Shown here one piece after another: positions 1-8,984 of a stretch of 64,000 bases of DNA. Numbering within the stretch: position 1 is the stretch's first letter; each line of letters opens with the position of its first letter. Below the pieces are notes generated by a model. It was not told the origin of the DNA. It saw nothing but the letters and a program-made list of their open reading frames with translations, and made no database searches. The stretch comes from Candidatus Poribacteria bacterium. Lineage in GTDB: Bacteria > Poribacteria > WGA-4E > GCA-2687025. The position numbers were made by a program, and so were the translations under genes. Location of the stretch: the NCBI GenBank assembly GCA_028818695.1, contig JAPPNK010000020.1:259600-323599 (forward strand), given 5' to 3'.

Positions 1-852
1 TGCGAGTATGCCGTCTGAAACGGAGCTGAGCGGCGACTCCAGTATCTCAAAGTAGAGAGCTTGTCCGGGCGGGCTATCGAAGAGAACGAGCGCGTCATGC
101 GCCCATCCGAGATTCCAGCTTGTTTTACGAAACTGGACGCCGTAGCCGCGCTCAAGAGCCATGCGCGTGAGCTCAACGGACAGCTTCTCTCCGACATCCC
201 ACTCTTCGGAGGTCAAGCGCAGGCAGACCGCCAAGACGACCCCAGACGCGTCTCCCTGGAAAGCTGGGCGCGATGAAATGAAGATGCTCTTTTGGCGCTC
301 CTCTTCAAGCGGCTCCTGAATCGGGGGAAAGTTGACGGGCGGCGGAGGCTGCGGCTCTCCGCTTTTCTTGTCGAGCATATAGGCGGTCGTCGGATCCTCC
401 ATCCATGCTCGTCTTGCGACGATGTCGTCCAGCGCTTGGTAGATGGACATCGGGCGCGGAAACGGCTCTAGCGCGTCCCGAGCGTTTCCGACCTCGCCGC
501 TGACGCGAACGAAGACAACCGCTTCGATCCAAGGATGCGCCCAAATATCGAGCAGAAACGACGGGAAGTTCATCTTTTCCCACTCAAAAGGATCCTGAAT
601 CTCTTCCGTGATGAGACCGTGGGCGATGATGTCCGGCGGCGAGGCAAGTACTTCAAAAAGCAGCGTCCTAGACGGACCTCCCATCTGCTCAACGGCGACT
701 TGAGGCGCATCGATATTCCAGCTGACCGCCCCAAACTGCATCCCGTAGCCGTATCGAATCGCCGACTTGGACAGGTCTATGGAGAGCTGCCGCCGCGCCT
801 TCTCATCAACGCAGTCAGACAGCTTCGCCGCCGCAAAAAATGTCAAGCTCAT
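1..852 (-). CDS. hypothetical protein with a duplicated domain, 3' end cut by the window edge
   Basis: Reading frame open from an ATG at 852 down to base 1 (284 codons, no stop), so the C-terminus lies outside the window. The start is supported by an AAGGAAAGG ribosome site about 7 bases upstream. There is no signal peptide. Two similar segments are visible. Residues about 10-75 read ...DLSKSAIRYGYGMQF..VSWN...TLLFEVLASPP...HG, and residues about 213-284 read ...ELTRMALERGYGVQF..TSWN...ALYFEILESPL..VSDG. They are joined by a proline-rich linker near residues 170-195 (QPPPPVNFPP). I do not recognise the family. The paired R/E-x-GYG-QF-x-x-SWN motif suggests an internal duplication of a small alpha/beta domain. 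No neighbour on this strand hints at a role. Confidence 0.75.
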   Translation of the reverse strand, partial: MSLTFFAAAKLSDCVDEKARRQLSIDLSKSAIRYGYGMQFGAVSWNIDAPQVAVEQMGGPSRTLLFEVLASPPDIIAHGLITEEIQDPFEWEKMNFPSFLLDIWAHPWIEAVVFVRVSGEVGNARDALEPFPRPMSIYQALDDIVARRAWMEDPTTAYMLDKKSGEPQPPPPVNFPPIQEPLEEERQKSIFISSRPAFQGDASGVVLAVCLRLTSEEWDVGEKLSVELTRMALERGYGVQFRKTSWNLGWAHDALVLFDSPPGQALYFEILESPLSSVSDGILA

Positions 853-936
853 ACGCCGTCCTTTCCTTATATCGCTGATTGATCATAACGTCTGCGCATC
901 TCAACGGCAATCTTCAATTTCCGACCTTAAGGCTTT

Positions 937-1072
937 AGCTGGGTCATGTTGGCGGGCGGATGCGGACGATTTCTGCGGCGTCTCTAGATTCCCGCTTGCG
1001 CGGGAATGACGGCCTGGTTGGCGGAGCCTTTTCCCCATAAATAGAGAGATCATTCCTGTTTGCGTTTCCCGC
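937..1072 (-). repeat. MITE-like element, copy A (inverted orientation)
   Basis: Read on the minus strand, this stretch matches the elements at 17388-17544 and 43650-43784. Shared blocks are GGAATGATCTCTCTAT, the run CCGCCAACCAGGCCGTCATT, a palindrome ATTCCCGCGCAAGCGGGAAT, and a right terminus close to CATGACCCAGCTAAAG. The other terminus (near 1060-1072) has diverged. It occupies most of the gap between the gene ending at 852 and the next gene, whose likely promoter overlaps its eroded end. Confidence 0.75.
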
Positions 1073-1088
1073 TCTGTTGGTTTATTAT
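1060..1088 (+). promoter_or_regulatory. candidate vegetative promoter
   Basis: TTGCGT, a 17-base spacer, then TATTAT. The expected transcription start (about 6-7 bases after the -10 box) falls on or next to the ATG at 1095, so the transcript would be leaderless or nearly so. The -35 box sits in the decayed end of the repeat copy. Sequence match only. Confidence 0.4.
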
Positions 1089-1094
1089 GTAGGT

Positions 1095-1538
1095 ATGGAT
1101 AGGAAAAACGACATACGGCGCATGTGGCTCAGTTTTGCGTTGGCGCTGACAGCCGGTTTTTTGGCGGTTGCGGCGTTGGCCGGCTTGGGGCTTGTTGCGT
1201 TGTTTGCGGCGCGCGTTCTGGGTCCTGGGGCGGTTCCGCAGGCGCTTGCCGCCTTCGCCGTGATCGCCGCCAGCGTCGCTCTCGGCGCGGCGTGCGGTAC
1301 CTTCGCCAACGGTAAAACCTTGCGCGAGGGGCGCATTCTCGCCGTCTTGATCGTCGGGTCGTCGTTCATCGGAGCGGCCGCCGGCGCGCTCGCATATGCG
1401 ACGCATGGGCTTGGACTCATCGCCCTGGCGGGTCTGCTTGGGACGGCGGGGGCGGTCGTCTCCGCGCGCGCCTCTTCCGCCTTTCACCGATGGATCGACC
1501 GCGCCTCCGCGAAACTGCCTCCAGAAAACAGATGCTGA
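1095..1538 (+). CDS. small four-helix integral membrane protein
   Basis: 147 residues starting MDRKNDIRRMW. An in-frame TTG lies 18 bases upstream, but the ATG at 1095 gives a normal positively charged N-terminus. Four hydrophobic segments are visible, at about residues 9-35, 43-65, 78-98 and 101-125, rich in Ala, Gly and Leu with little charge between them. This resembles small TIGR04086/YrzE-type membrane proteins in size and topology, but I cannot assign a family. The last 7 bases overlap the start of the downstream PhyH-family gene (ATGCTGA), so the two are probably translationally coupled. Function unknown. Confidence 0.7.
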   Translation: MDRKNDIRRMWLSFALALTAGFLAVAALAGLGLVALFAARVLGPGAVPQALAAFAVIAASVALGAACGTFANGKTLREGRILAVLIVGSSFIGAAAGALAYATHGLGLIALAGLLGTAGAVVSARASSAFHRWIDRASAKLPPENRC

Positions 1539-2410
1539 CAGCCGAGCAGATTGAGAGCTACAAACGGCGCGGATATGTTGTCGCGCGCGGCGTCTTTAGC
1601 CAAAAAGAGATCGAAGAGCTGCGGCGAGTCGCAGACGAGTTTGTTGAACGCTCCCGCTCCGCCGTTGACCATACCGAGTTTTTCGACCTGGAGCCGAGCC
1701 ATACCGCCGATCATCCGCGCCTGCGCCGACTCAAAAATCCTGTACGCGCCCATCCTGTCTTTGACGCCGCTCTGCGTCATGCGCCGCTTCTGGACATCGT
1801 TGAGCAGCTGATCGGCCCTGGCGTACGATTCAACGGGGACAAGTTGAATATGAAATCAGGCGGGTACGGCAGCCCTGTAGAGTGGCATCAGGACTGGGCG
1901 TTTTATCCGCACACGCATGACGGCCTGCTCGCCGCCGGCGTCGCGCTAGACGACATGACGCTTGAAAACGGCTGCCTGCTGATGGTCCCAGGGTCGCACA
2001 AAGGACCTGTGTACGATCATCATCAGGACGGCGTCTTCATCGGCGCCGTGACAGACCCGCGCTTTGACCCCGCCGCTGAAACGATCGACTCTATTCAGAT
2101 GCGCGCCGGGAGCGTCTCTCTGCATCATGTCCGCGCTGTTCATGGTTCGGCGCCGAACCGTTCCTCGTCTCCGCGCCGTTTGCTTCTGTTTCAATATGCG
2201 GCGATGGACGCTTGGCCGCTGCTGGGAATCGAAAGCTGGAAGGCGTTTCAGGACACGATACTGCGGGGCGAGCCGGTATGGGAGCCGCACATGGAGAATG
2301 TTCCGACGCGCATTCCGCTTCCGCCGCCTCCCCGCGCCGGATCGATCTATGAAATTCAAACGCAATTGAGCGACAGCTTGCGCGTATTAAGCAATCACAG
2401 CGGCGGATGA
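1532..2410 (+). CDS. phytanoyl-CoA dioxygenase (PhyH) family oxygenase
   Basis: 292 residues from ATG 1532 (MLTAEQIESYKRRGY, the usual PhyH N-terminus). An ATG at 1490 would add 14 residues inside the upstream gene. Fe(II)/2-oxoglutarate oxygenase on a double-stranded beta-helix. The visible facial triad is H119-x-D121 (EWHQDWAF) and H204 (RAVHGS). R215/R216 are placed to bind the 2-oxoglutarate carboxylate. The family hydroxylates varied small molecules, and the substrate cannot be read from the sequence. It overlaps the membrane-protein gene and is 14 bases from the GH2-like gene, so it probably belongs to the 1.1-6.3 kb transcription unit. It is one of three PhyH paralogues in the window. 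Confidence 0.9.
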   Translation: MLTAEQIESYKRRGYVVARGVFSQKEIEELRRVADEFVERSRSAVDHTEFFDLEPSHTADHPRLRRLKNPVRAHPVFDAALRHAPLLDIVEQLIGPGVRFNGDKLNMKSGGYGSPVEWHQDWAFYPHTHDGLLAAGVALDDMTLENGCLLMVPGSHKGPVYDHHQDGVFIGAVTDPRFDPAAETIDSIQMRAGSVSLHHVRAVHGSAPNRSSSPRRLLLFQYAAMDAWPLLGIESWKAFQDTILRGEPVWEPHMENVPTRIPLPPPPRAGSIYEIQTQLSDSLRVLSNHSGG

Positions 2411-2424
2411 CCTGAAAGAATAAC

Positions 2425-5184
2425 ATGTCCGAGCGTCTTCTCAGCGGACCCGACTGGCTGCAGTATCTAGATTCAAAGAACGAAGGGCGCCGGCAAGGTT
2501 GGATGCATGAGCCGCATCCGGACGCTGTCGAGTCGGCCGTTCCGAGCTGCATTGAAGAAACCTTTCCGAACGCCGGGCAGGTCTCATGGCACTGGAAGCG
2601 TTTCGATCAGGACTCCCTGTCTGAGCAAAATCGATTCTTTCTTCAATTTGACGGCGTCGATTTTTTTGCGGAGGCGTGGCTGAACGGCCGCTATCTGGGC
2701 GGCAGCGAAAGCGCAAACCTTCCGTTCTCCTTTGACGCAACAGCGGCTCTCCAGAGGGGAGAAAATCTTCTGGCGGCGCGTCTTGTCAAGGCAGAACCCA
2801 TCGGACAAGGCGGCGCGGGCGGCAAGCAGCTTAACTACGGCGGAATACTCCAAGATGTGCGCCTTGTCAGCAAGCGCCGGCAGTGGATTGAAGACGCATT
2901 CATACGCCCCAACCCGTCCGACTCTTCCATCGATGTTTGGGTTGAAATTGGAGGCGGAGGCGGGATTCATGAACCGCTCACCTTGGAAGCGACCGTGTCG
3001 CCCGACTTTCCTGAAACAGGCCTTCCAGTCGCCCGCGCGCGCGGAGTTGCCGAAACCGGCGTCGGAAAGCAGACCTGTCGACTCAGCCTTTTCCTTCCGA
3101 CTGCGCATTTGCGCCTCTGGGAAATCCACGACGCCTTTCTCTACAGGCTCAACATTGCGCTCATGCGCGGCAGCGAAATATACGACCTGTGGACAGACCG
3201 TTTCGGGATGCGCGAATTTGGATTCGATGGATCGCACATCACCTTGAACGGTCGGCCGCTGCTGCTGCGCGCGCTGCTATACCGGCAGGTGTGGCCTGTG
3301 ACCGTCGCCCGCCCTTTCAGCGTCATGGCTGAACGGGATATTGAGATGGCGCGGAAGGCGGGCGCGAATGCGATCTGCGCTTACAGCAAATCTCCCAGCA
3401 AGGCGACGCTGGACGCATGCGACGAGCAGGGGGTCATGGTTCAGGTGGAAACATTGGCAGCGTCCCATTTAAACCAAGGAAGCGCCGCCGCGCGCGCCCG
3501 TCGACTAGAGGAGCTGATGACGCGCCAGGTGAAACGCGACCGCAACCGCGCCTCGGCGCTCTGGTGGCGCTGTTTGAACGAAAACGGGGGAGAGCTGCTC
3601 GCCTATGCGACGCAGCAGGTCATGCCGAAACTGCGCGCGTTAGACCCGACGCGCATGATCGTGAACGCGAACAGCGGGGACCCAGAAGAGCGCGTCCAGT
3701 GGCTTCCCAACGAACCTGCGCCCAAACGGCAGTTCCATCAGCTTCGTCTGAACCGCGACGAAGACAGCGGGATGGAGCCTCTTGAAAGCCTGCGCGGACG
3801 AAAGCTCATGGAGCCGGCAGATTCCGACGCCCTGCCGTTTTACTTGAGCGAATGGGGGGCGCCGTCGCACGGTTCGGAGTGGGACGAGCTGTTGGCAAAT
3901 TACGCCGCATACGACCTTCGCCTCGCCGATTTGGAGGCTTTCCGCGCCGTCGTCAATCATCACCGCGACCAGTATGCGCTGCATCAAATGGAGGAGCGCG
4001 GCTTCCCGACCTTCAACGCCTTTCTCACCGCAGGCAAGCTGGCGGCGGCGAAACGGTATGAGGAGTATCTGACCGCCCTATGGGGCAATCCGCGCGCGCT
4101 GGGACACTGCCTTGCGTCGCTGGAGGACAGCGGTTACGAGTTCTCCGGCGTGGTGGACATATGGCGGCGGCCGAAGGTTGGAGCCTTTCAAAAAATACGC
4201 GAGATGAACTCCAAATCGATGCTGAACGTCGACTGGCAGCCGCGCTCGCTTTACATCAACGACCCGCTCAACATGGACATCGCGCTTGTGAATGAGCAGG
4301 CGGTGGAGCCGGGGGAGTATGTTCTCACGCTGAGCCTGCAGGCAGCCGACCAGACGACCTTGTGGCGGCTGAACGAAAACGTGCGCGTCACGGGAGAGCT
4401 GATTCAACCGCTCTTTGCCGATTCGCTCCCCGGCAGCTCATCGGGAGGACCGCACCGCCTCACTGCGCAGATACGCAAACTAGACGACGGGGAGAATATG
4501 CCGGCCGCCGTGCGCGTGCGCTCCATGACGATCTATCCGCGCGAACTGGAACCGGCGCAAACGCCTGACCGACTCGTCGTCTGGGAAGAGAACGGCGAGC
4601 TGACGCAGCTGTTGAAACGCGCCGGGGCGTCCGTCCGCTCCTTGACATCTCTCGACGATGTTCAATACGCAGACGTTGCCGCTGTCTCAAAACGAACGCT
4701 GAAACCGAACGAAATGCCGATCTGGAATGCGCTGTTGAAGCGATGGAGAAACGGCGCTGCGCTTGTCGTCCTTGACCGCCGGCTCTTTGCGGACGAACAG
4801 GATTCGACAGCGCGGCTGCCTGAAATGGACGGATGGAAGCCGCCTCTGCGCGCGCTTCCGAGAGACTTTGGCGCCGCGCGGTTTATTCTACGCCATCCGA
4901 TTTTTGACGGGCTGCCCCAAGGATGCGCCGTCGGTTCGACCGACGTTTACGCGCGCGTCTGCCCCGTCGACAGCTGGGAAATACACAGCCGGCCCTCCTC
5001 CGTCGAATGTGAAACAGCTGCGCTGTATGCGGACATTGGACGTCTGGATCCGTACGCCGCGGATGTCTGCATTCTGCGAAACGGAACGGCGCAGATGACG
5101 CTAACGACATTCAACCTTGTCGACCATCTGAACGCCGACCCCGCCGCCGACAGGCTCGCGCTCAATATGATGACGGCTTTCTAA
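2425..5184 (+). CDS. glycoside hydrolase family 2-like protein
   Basis: 919 residues with no signal peptide, so probably cytoplasmic. The order is an N-terminal sugar-binding-like jelly roll (about 50-150, with VDFFAEAWLNGRYLGG and GGILQDVRL as in beta-galactosidases and beta-glucuronidases), an immunoglobulin-like domain (150-265), a TIM barrel (about 265-600), and a long C-terminal beta-rich part ending in a glutaminase-like fold region. Candidate acid/base E386 lies in the LNEN motif and candidate nucleophile E476 in LSEWGA, so both GH2 catalytic positions appear intact. The barrel is divergent, and the substrate could be a galactoside, glucuronide or mannoside. It starts 14 bases after the PhyH gene and ends 1 base before the HTH-methyltransferase gene. 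The neighbouring sulfatases suggest breakdown of a sulfated or decorated glycan. Confidence 0.8.
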   Translation: MSERLLSGPDWLQYLDSKNEGRRQGWMHEPHPDAVESAVPSCIEETFPNAGQVSWHWKRFDQDSLSEQNRFFLQFDGVDFFAEAWLNGRYLGGSESANLPFSFDATAALQRGENLLAARLVKAEPIGQGGAGGKQLNYGGILQDVRLVSKRRQWIEDAFIRPNPSDSSIDVWVEIGGGGGIHEPLTLEATVSPDFPETGLPVARARGVAETGVGKQTCRLSLFLPTAHLRLWEIHDAFLYRLNIALMRGSEIYDLWTDRFGMREFGFDGSHITLNGRPLLLRALLYRQVWPVTVARPFSVMAERDIEMARKAGANAICAYSKSPSKATLDACDEQGVMVQVETLAASHLNQGSAAARARRLEELMTRQVKRDRNRASALWWRCLNENGGELLAYATQQVMPKLRALDPTRMIVNANSGDPEERVQWLPNEPAPKRQFHQLRLNRDEDSGMEPLESLRGRKLMEPADSDALPFYLSEWGAPSHGSEWDELLANYAAYDLRLADLEAFRAVVNHHRDQYALHQMEERGFPTFNAFLTAGKLAAAKRYEEYLTALWGNPRALGHCLASLEDSGYEFSGVVDIWRRPKVGAFQKIREMNSKSMLNVDWQPRSLYINDPLNMDIALVNEQAVEPGEYVLTLSLQAADQTTLWRLNENVRVTGELIQPLFADSLPGSSSGGPHRLTAQIRKLDDGENMPAAVRVRSMTIYPRELEPAQTPDRLVVWEENGELTQLLKRAGASVRSLTSLDDVQYADVAAVSKRTLKPNEMPIWNALLKRWRNGAALVVLDRRLFADEQDSTARLPEMDGWKPPLRALPRDFGAARFILRHPIFDGLPQGCAVGSTDVYARVCPVDSWEIHSRPSSVECETAALYADIGRLDPYAADVCILRNGTAQMTLTTFNLVDHLNADPAADRLALNMMTAF

Positions 5185-5185
5185 A

Positions 5186-6304
5186 ATGCGCAACAAACAG
5201 CCCGACAGCCTTTTTTCGACCGAGACAGAGCATCTTTTCCGAGAGGCGCGAAGGCGCATGTCGCTCCAAGAGATCGCCGACTGGATCGGGCTGCATGTCA
5301 ACACCGTCAAGCGATGGGAGGAGACGGGAACCGTTCCTTCTGCCTACGAGGGCGATTTTCTGCGGATGAGCGGCAGAGACGGAAACGCCAGCCCGACCGG
5401 CGACCATGTGCGCGACAAGGATCAGTTTTACACAAAGCCTGAAACGGCGCGGCGTTGTTACGCTTGGCTGCGGGAGGCGGCGCAAACGCTTGAGATCGAT
5501 CTCGGCGAGTACTGGCATATTGAGCCGTCCGCCGGGGGAGGCGTCTTTTACAACCTCATGCCGGCGGACAGGCGGATTGGCGTCGACATAGACCCGCGGG
5601 GCGTTTGCGCCGATGAGCTGATTCAAACCGACTATTTGCGGTGGCGTCCTGAGATCTCGGGGAAACGGCATATCGTATTCGGCAATCCGCCGTTCGGGTT
5701 GCGGGGTCATCTGGCGCTGCAGTTCATCAACCATTCTGTTGATTTTGCCGATTTGACCGCTTTTGTGCTGCCGCAGCTGTTTGAATCGGACGGCAAAGGC
5801 GTTCCCGCCAAGAGAGTCGACCCGCGGTATCGGCGCGTCCTGTCGAAGCGGCTGCCCGCCGATTCGTTTGTTACAAGCGGCGGGCGCGAGGTGAGCGTCA
5901 GCGCCATTTTTCAGGTCTGGAGCAAGGTGAACCTAGACAGGCTGCCGCGCGAAGAAGCGCTGACCTGCTCGGCGTATGCGTCGGTCTATTCGCTCTCGGA
6001 CGGCGGAACGCCCGCCTCAACGCGCAACAAGAAGATGCTGTATCGGTGCGACGTCTATCTCCCGTCCACCTGTTTCACCGGCATGCGCGCCTATGAGTCG
6101 TTTGAAGAGCTGCCGCACCGGCGGGGGTACGGCGTCGTCTTTCATCGAGAAAAAGAGACGCTGCGCGCGCTGCTGCTGTCGCATGACTGGGAAAAGACAG
6201 CGTTTTACTCTACGAACGGGGCGTTGAATCTGCGGACAAGCTTGATTCAGAAGGTGATGACGTCGGCCGGTTTTTATGACCGCGCTGATAAGATGCGCCG
6301 CTGA
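5186..6304 (+). CDS. HTH-domain / N6-adenine methyltransferase-like fusion
   Basis: 372 residues. Residues about 20-52 form a helix-turn-helix (MSLQEIADWIGLHVNTVKRWEETG). From about 78 there is an amino-methyltransferase-like fold: FYTKPETA, AdoMet-binding motif I EPSAGGG at 113-119, an acidic motif II (GVDID), and catalytic motif IV NPPF at 167-170. No restriction partner lies beside it, so it would be a solitary adenine methyltransferase or a methyltransferase-derived DNA-binding regulator. The start is one base after the stop of the GH2-like gene, so they are cotranscribed. Similar NPPF proteins are often phage-borne, but no other phage gene is present. The C-terminal third (from about 230) has no motif I recognise. 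Confidence 0.75.
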   Translation: MRNKQPDSLFSTETEHLFREARRRMSLQEIADWIGLHVNTVKRWEETGTVPSAYEGDFLRMSGRDGNASPTGDHVRDKDQFYTKPETARRCYAWLREAAQTLEIDLGEYWHIEPSAGGGVFYNLMPADRRIGVDIDPRGVCADELIQTDYLRWRPEISGKRHIVFGNPPFGLRGHLALQFINHSVDFADLTAFVLPQLFESDGKGVPAKRVDPRYRRVLSKRLPADSFVTSGGREVSVSAIFQVWSKVNLDRLPREEALTCSAYASVYSLSDGGTPASTRNKKMLYRCDVYLPSTCFTGMRAYESFEELPHRRGYGVVFHREKETLRALLLSHDWEKTAFYSTNGALNLRTSLIQKVMTSAGFYDRADKMRR

Positions 6305-6333
6305 CCGTGATTCTTTTTTAATGATCGCTCTCG

Positions 6334-6380
6334 CTTATAGGCGCCGCGAACGATTGCGCGGAGCGGCGCGTTCGTATAAG
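6334..6380. other. imperfect inverted repeat
   Basis: CTTATA and GCGCCGC (6334-6347) pair with GCGGCGC and TATAAG (6363-6380), leaving a small asymmetric bulge and a loop of about 15 bases. It lies between the HTH-methyltransferase stop and the next PhyH start. It could be a terminator without a U-run, or an operator overlapping the promoter. Confidence 0.4.
6354..6380 (+). promoter_or_regulatory. candidate promoter for the PhyH-sulfatase unit
   Basis: TTGCGC, a short 15-base spacer, then TATAAG, about 35 bases before the ATG at 6415. It overlaps the right half of an inverted repeat. Confidence 0.35.
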
Positions 6381-6414
6381 ATGAACGCAAATGAGCGCAT
6401 ATGAGGAACCAGCC

Positions 6415-7455
6415 ATGAACGCGAGATTTAACGAGCTGCGCGTCTCCAACGATGTTCTGAACGACCCGCCCGAACTTCGGCGGCGCATGAACGCCGAGGG
6501 GTACCTTTTCTTCAAACGGCTTCACAACGTCGACCAGCTGCGCGAGTTGCGCCTGCGTATGATGACGCGCATTCAAAACGGCGGATGGCTCCTGCCCGAC
6601 ACCGACCCGATGGACGGGATCGCCGATCCTTCAAAGGCATGCACAGAAGGCGATCTCGAGTATACGGACGTCTACCATGATGTGTATAAGCTGGAGGCGT
6701 TTCACCGGTCGGCGCACTGGCCGGAGGTGATGGATGCCATCGAAAAGATCGTCGGCGGGCCGGCGCTGCCGCATCCGCAGAAGGTGGCGCGGCTTTGGTT
6801 CCCGCAATTCACCCAGCATACGACCCCTGCGCACCAAGATTTTGTCCATTTTCAGGGCAACTTTGAAACGTACACCGCCTGGTCGCCGGTCGGCGACTGC
6901 CCGATTGATCTCGGCGGGCTTGCCGTTCTGCCGGGGTCTCACAAGGTCGGTCGAGTCTTGGACCACCGTTTCTCGCTTGGGGCGGGGCAGCTGAAATTGA
7001 CCGGCGAAGATGAAACGGGCGATTGGACGACGACCGACTACGAGATCGGCGACGCGCTCATCTTTCCCGCGCTCACGGTGCATCGCGCGCTGCCGAATTT
7101 GACGGAAGACCGGCTGCGGTTATCGCTTGACAATCGATACCAGGCGAAGGAGGCGACCATCTCCGAGCATGTCTTAACGCCGCATCTGGACAGCTACAAC
7201 CCTCTCACATGGGAGGAGGTGTATGCGGATTGGGAGTCGGAAGAGCTGAAATACTACTGGAAAGGCGCCGGGGCGACGGTGATTCCAAAGGACAACCGTT
7301 ACGCTCAAAAAGGATTCCAGGACGCTGTTGAGCTGGCGAAACGGGGGGACGAGGGGGCGCAGCTCCATCTGCGGCGCGCCGTTTTGAAAGACCCGAACTC
7401 GGAGGAGGGCAAAGCCGCGCGCGCTGTCTTAGAGCAGATCGGGGTCGAGATTTGA
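6415..7455 (+). CDS. phytanoyl-CoA dioxygenase (PhyH) family oxygenase with C-terminal extension
   Basis: 346 residues from ATG 6415, chosen over an in-frame ATG at 6391 because GAGGA lies 7-8 bases upstream. The iron ligands are H140-x-D142 (PAHQDFVHF) and H223 (TVHRALPNLT), with R233 or R235 for 2-oxoglutarate. After the jelly roll there is an extension of about 90 residues (WEEVYADWESEELKYYWKG... and a helical tail with KRGDEGAQLHLRRAVLKDPNSEEGKAARAVLEQIG) that looks like a single TPR- or HEAT-like helical hairpin. Its stop overlaps the TTG start of the sulfatase gene, so the two are coupled. The substrate is unknown. Pairing with sulfatases suggests processing of a sulfated organic compound or glycan. 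Confidence 0.9.
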   Translation: MNARFNELRVSNDVLNDPPELRRRMNAEGYLFFKRLHNVDQLRELRLRMMTRIQNGGWLLPDTDPMDGIADPSKACTEGDLEYTDVYHDVYKLEAFHRSAHWPEVMDAIEKIVGGPALPHPQKVARLWFPQFTQHTTPAHQDFVHFQGNFETYTAWSPVGDCPIDLGGLAVLPGSHKVGRVLDHRFSLGAGQLKLTGEDETGDWTTTDYEIGDALIFPALTVHRALPNLTEDRLRLSLDNRYQAKEATISEHVLTPHLDSYNPLTWEEVYADWESEELKYYWKGAGATVIPKDNRYAQKGFQDAVELAKRGDEGAQLHLRRAVLKDPNSEEGKAARAVLEQIGVEI

Positions 7456-8975
7456 AAAGCGGGGCGGAAAAGCCGAATATCCTGATTGTTACGACCGATC
7501 AGCAGCGCGCCGATTCGCTCAGCTGCTACGGCTCCGACTTCACCTCAACGCCGCATATCGACCGGCTTGCGTCGGAGGGCGTCCGATTCGACCGCGCCTA
7601 CTGCCCAAACCCTGTCTGTACTCCCTCCCGCGTCTCGCTGTTCACCGGCAAAGCTGTTTCGCGGCATGGCGCATGGAATGTGGGCGTCCATGCGCGAAAA
7701 GATGAACGTATGCTGTCGCATCTGCTCGCCGCGGAAGGTTATCAGACGCATTACATCGGCAAGGCGCATTTTCAGTCGTTCGGATCTGCCGACCCGCTTT
7801 CGCAAGAGCGGACAGGGCGCTGGGCGGACGGCTATGAAGGGTGGAACGGTCCTTACTACGGATTTGAGACGGTTGAGCTTGCTCTTGGGCATGCGACGTA
7901 CGGAATCAGCGGGCATTACGGCGAATGGGTCAGGCGGCATGCGAAGCCCGGCGACCTAGACAGGTGGCGCCGGGCGAAGAATCTGCATGCCTTCGGATTC
8001 GGTGGAAACGCTTTTGACTGGGAGATGCCGCTGGAATTTCACAACAGCGTCTGGACGGCGAATCGCGCCGAAGCGTTTCTCAAAGAGCGCGATCGGAGCC
8101 GCCCCTTCTTCCTCGCCGTCGGCTTTCAAGATCCGCACCATCCGCATGCCGTTCCTGTTGAGCAAACCGATCGGGTTGATCCTGCCGACGTCCCGCCGCC
8201 AGATTATACGGAGGAGGAGCTTGAGGACAAACCGCCCCATTTTTTGGCGGCGCATGAGGGGCGGCTTGGGACATCGGACGCGCGCGGGCGGTTTCATGTT
8301 GCGGGTCAAGGCGCCGGGTGCGACTATCGGCGCGTGACCGAAAAAGACGCCCGACTCGGACGCGCCTACTACTATTCGATGGTGAAACTGATTGACGCCC
8401 AGTTCGGGCGCATTCTCCGCGCGCTGGATGAACAGAACCTGGCGAACGACACCCTCATTATCTTCACAACCGACCATGGCGAACTGTTAGGCGACCATGG
8501 GCTTTGGATGAAGGGGCCGTTCCATTACGAACCGCTGGCGCGGGTTCCGTTCATTGTTCGTTGGCCCGCCCGCATTCCAGGCGGGCGGTCTTGCGGAGAC
8601 CTTGTCAATCTGATCGACGCCGCGCCTACATGTTTATCCGCCTTGTATATGGAGACGCCGTCTGACATCGGCGGAATAGACCTGCTGCCGACTCTTTTGG
8701 GCGAAGATGAAAATCAACGCGCCTCTACGATCATAGAGATGACAGACGACCCGAACGCCCTGCGCCTCAAAACGCTCGTAACCCAAAACCGGAAACTGAC
8801 GCGGTACGCGGGGCAGACATACGGCGAGCTGTACGACCTTGAGAACGACCCGCGCGAAAAAATCAACCGATGGAGCGACCCGAAATACGCCGGCGAAAAG
8901 GCGGCTCTTCTGAACGAGCTGCTGGACGCATACGAGCCGCTTGAACGGCGCGAAACTCGACACTGCTACGCATAA
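7452..8975 (+). CDS. type I formylglycine sulfatase
   Basis: 507 residues starting at TTG 7452, which overlaps the previous stop. Alkaline-phosphatase-superfamily sulfatase. D16 in VTTDQQRAD is a metal ligand. C56-T-P-S-R60 is the CxPSR signature, whose Cys is converted to formylglycine. FTTDHGELLGDHG (D341, H342) is the second metal and sulfate site. There is no signal peptide, so this copy appears cytoplasmic and would act on an imported substrate. Its overall shape (DQQRADSLSCYG...TPHIDRLA, C-terminal YDLENDPREKINRW) matches choline-sulfatase or arylsulfatase A-like members. Ten bases separate it from the next sulfatase. No formylglycine-generating enzyme is in the window. Confidence 0.93.
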   Translation: MKSGAEKPNILIVTTDQQRADSLSCYGSDFTSTPHIDRLASEGVRFDRAYCPNPVCTPSRVSLFTGKAVSRHGAWNVGVHARKDERMLSHLLAAEGYQTHYIGKAHFQSFGSADPLSQERTGRWADGYEGWNGPYYGFETVELALGHATYGISGHYGEWVRRHAKPGDLDRWRRAKNLHAFGFGGNAFDWEMPLEFHNSVWTANRAEAFLKERDRSRPFFLAVGFQDPHHPHAVPVEQTDRVDPADVPPPDYTEEELEDKPPHFLAAHEGRLGTSDARGRFHVAGQGAGCDYRRVTEKDARLGRAYYYSMVKLIDAQFGRILRALDEQNLANDTLIIFTTDHGELLGDHGLWMKGPFHYEPLARVPFIVRWPARIPGGRSCGDLVNLIDAAPTCLSALYMETPSDIGGIDLLPTLLGEDENQRASTIIEMTDDPNALRLKTLVTQNRKLTRYAGQTYGELYDLENDPREKINRWSDPKYAGEKAALLNELLDAYEPLERRETRHCYA

Positions 8976-8984
8976 AGGAGAACG

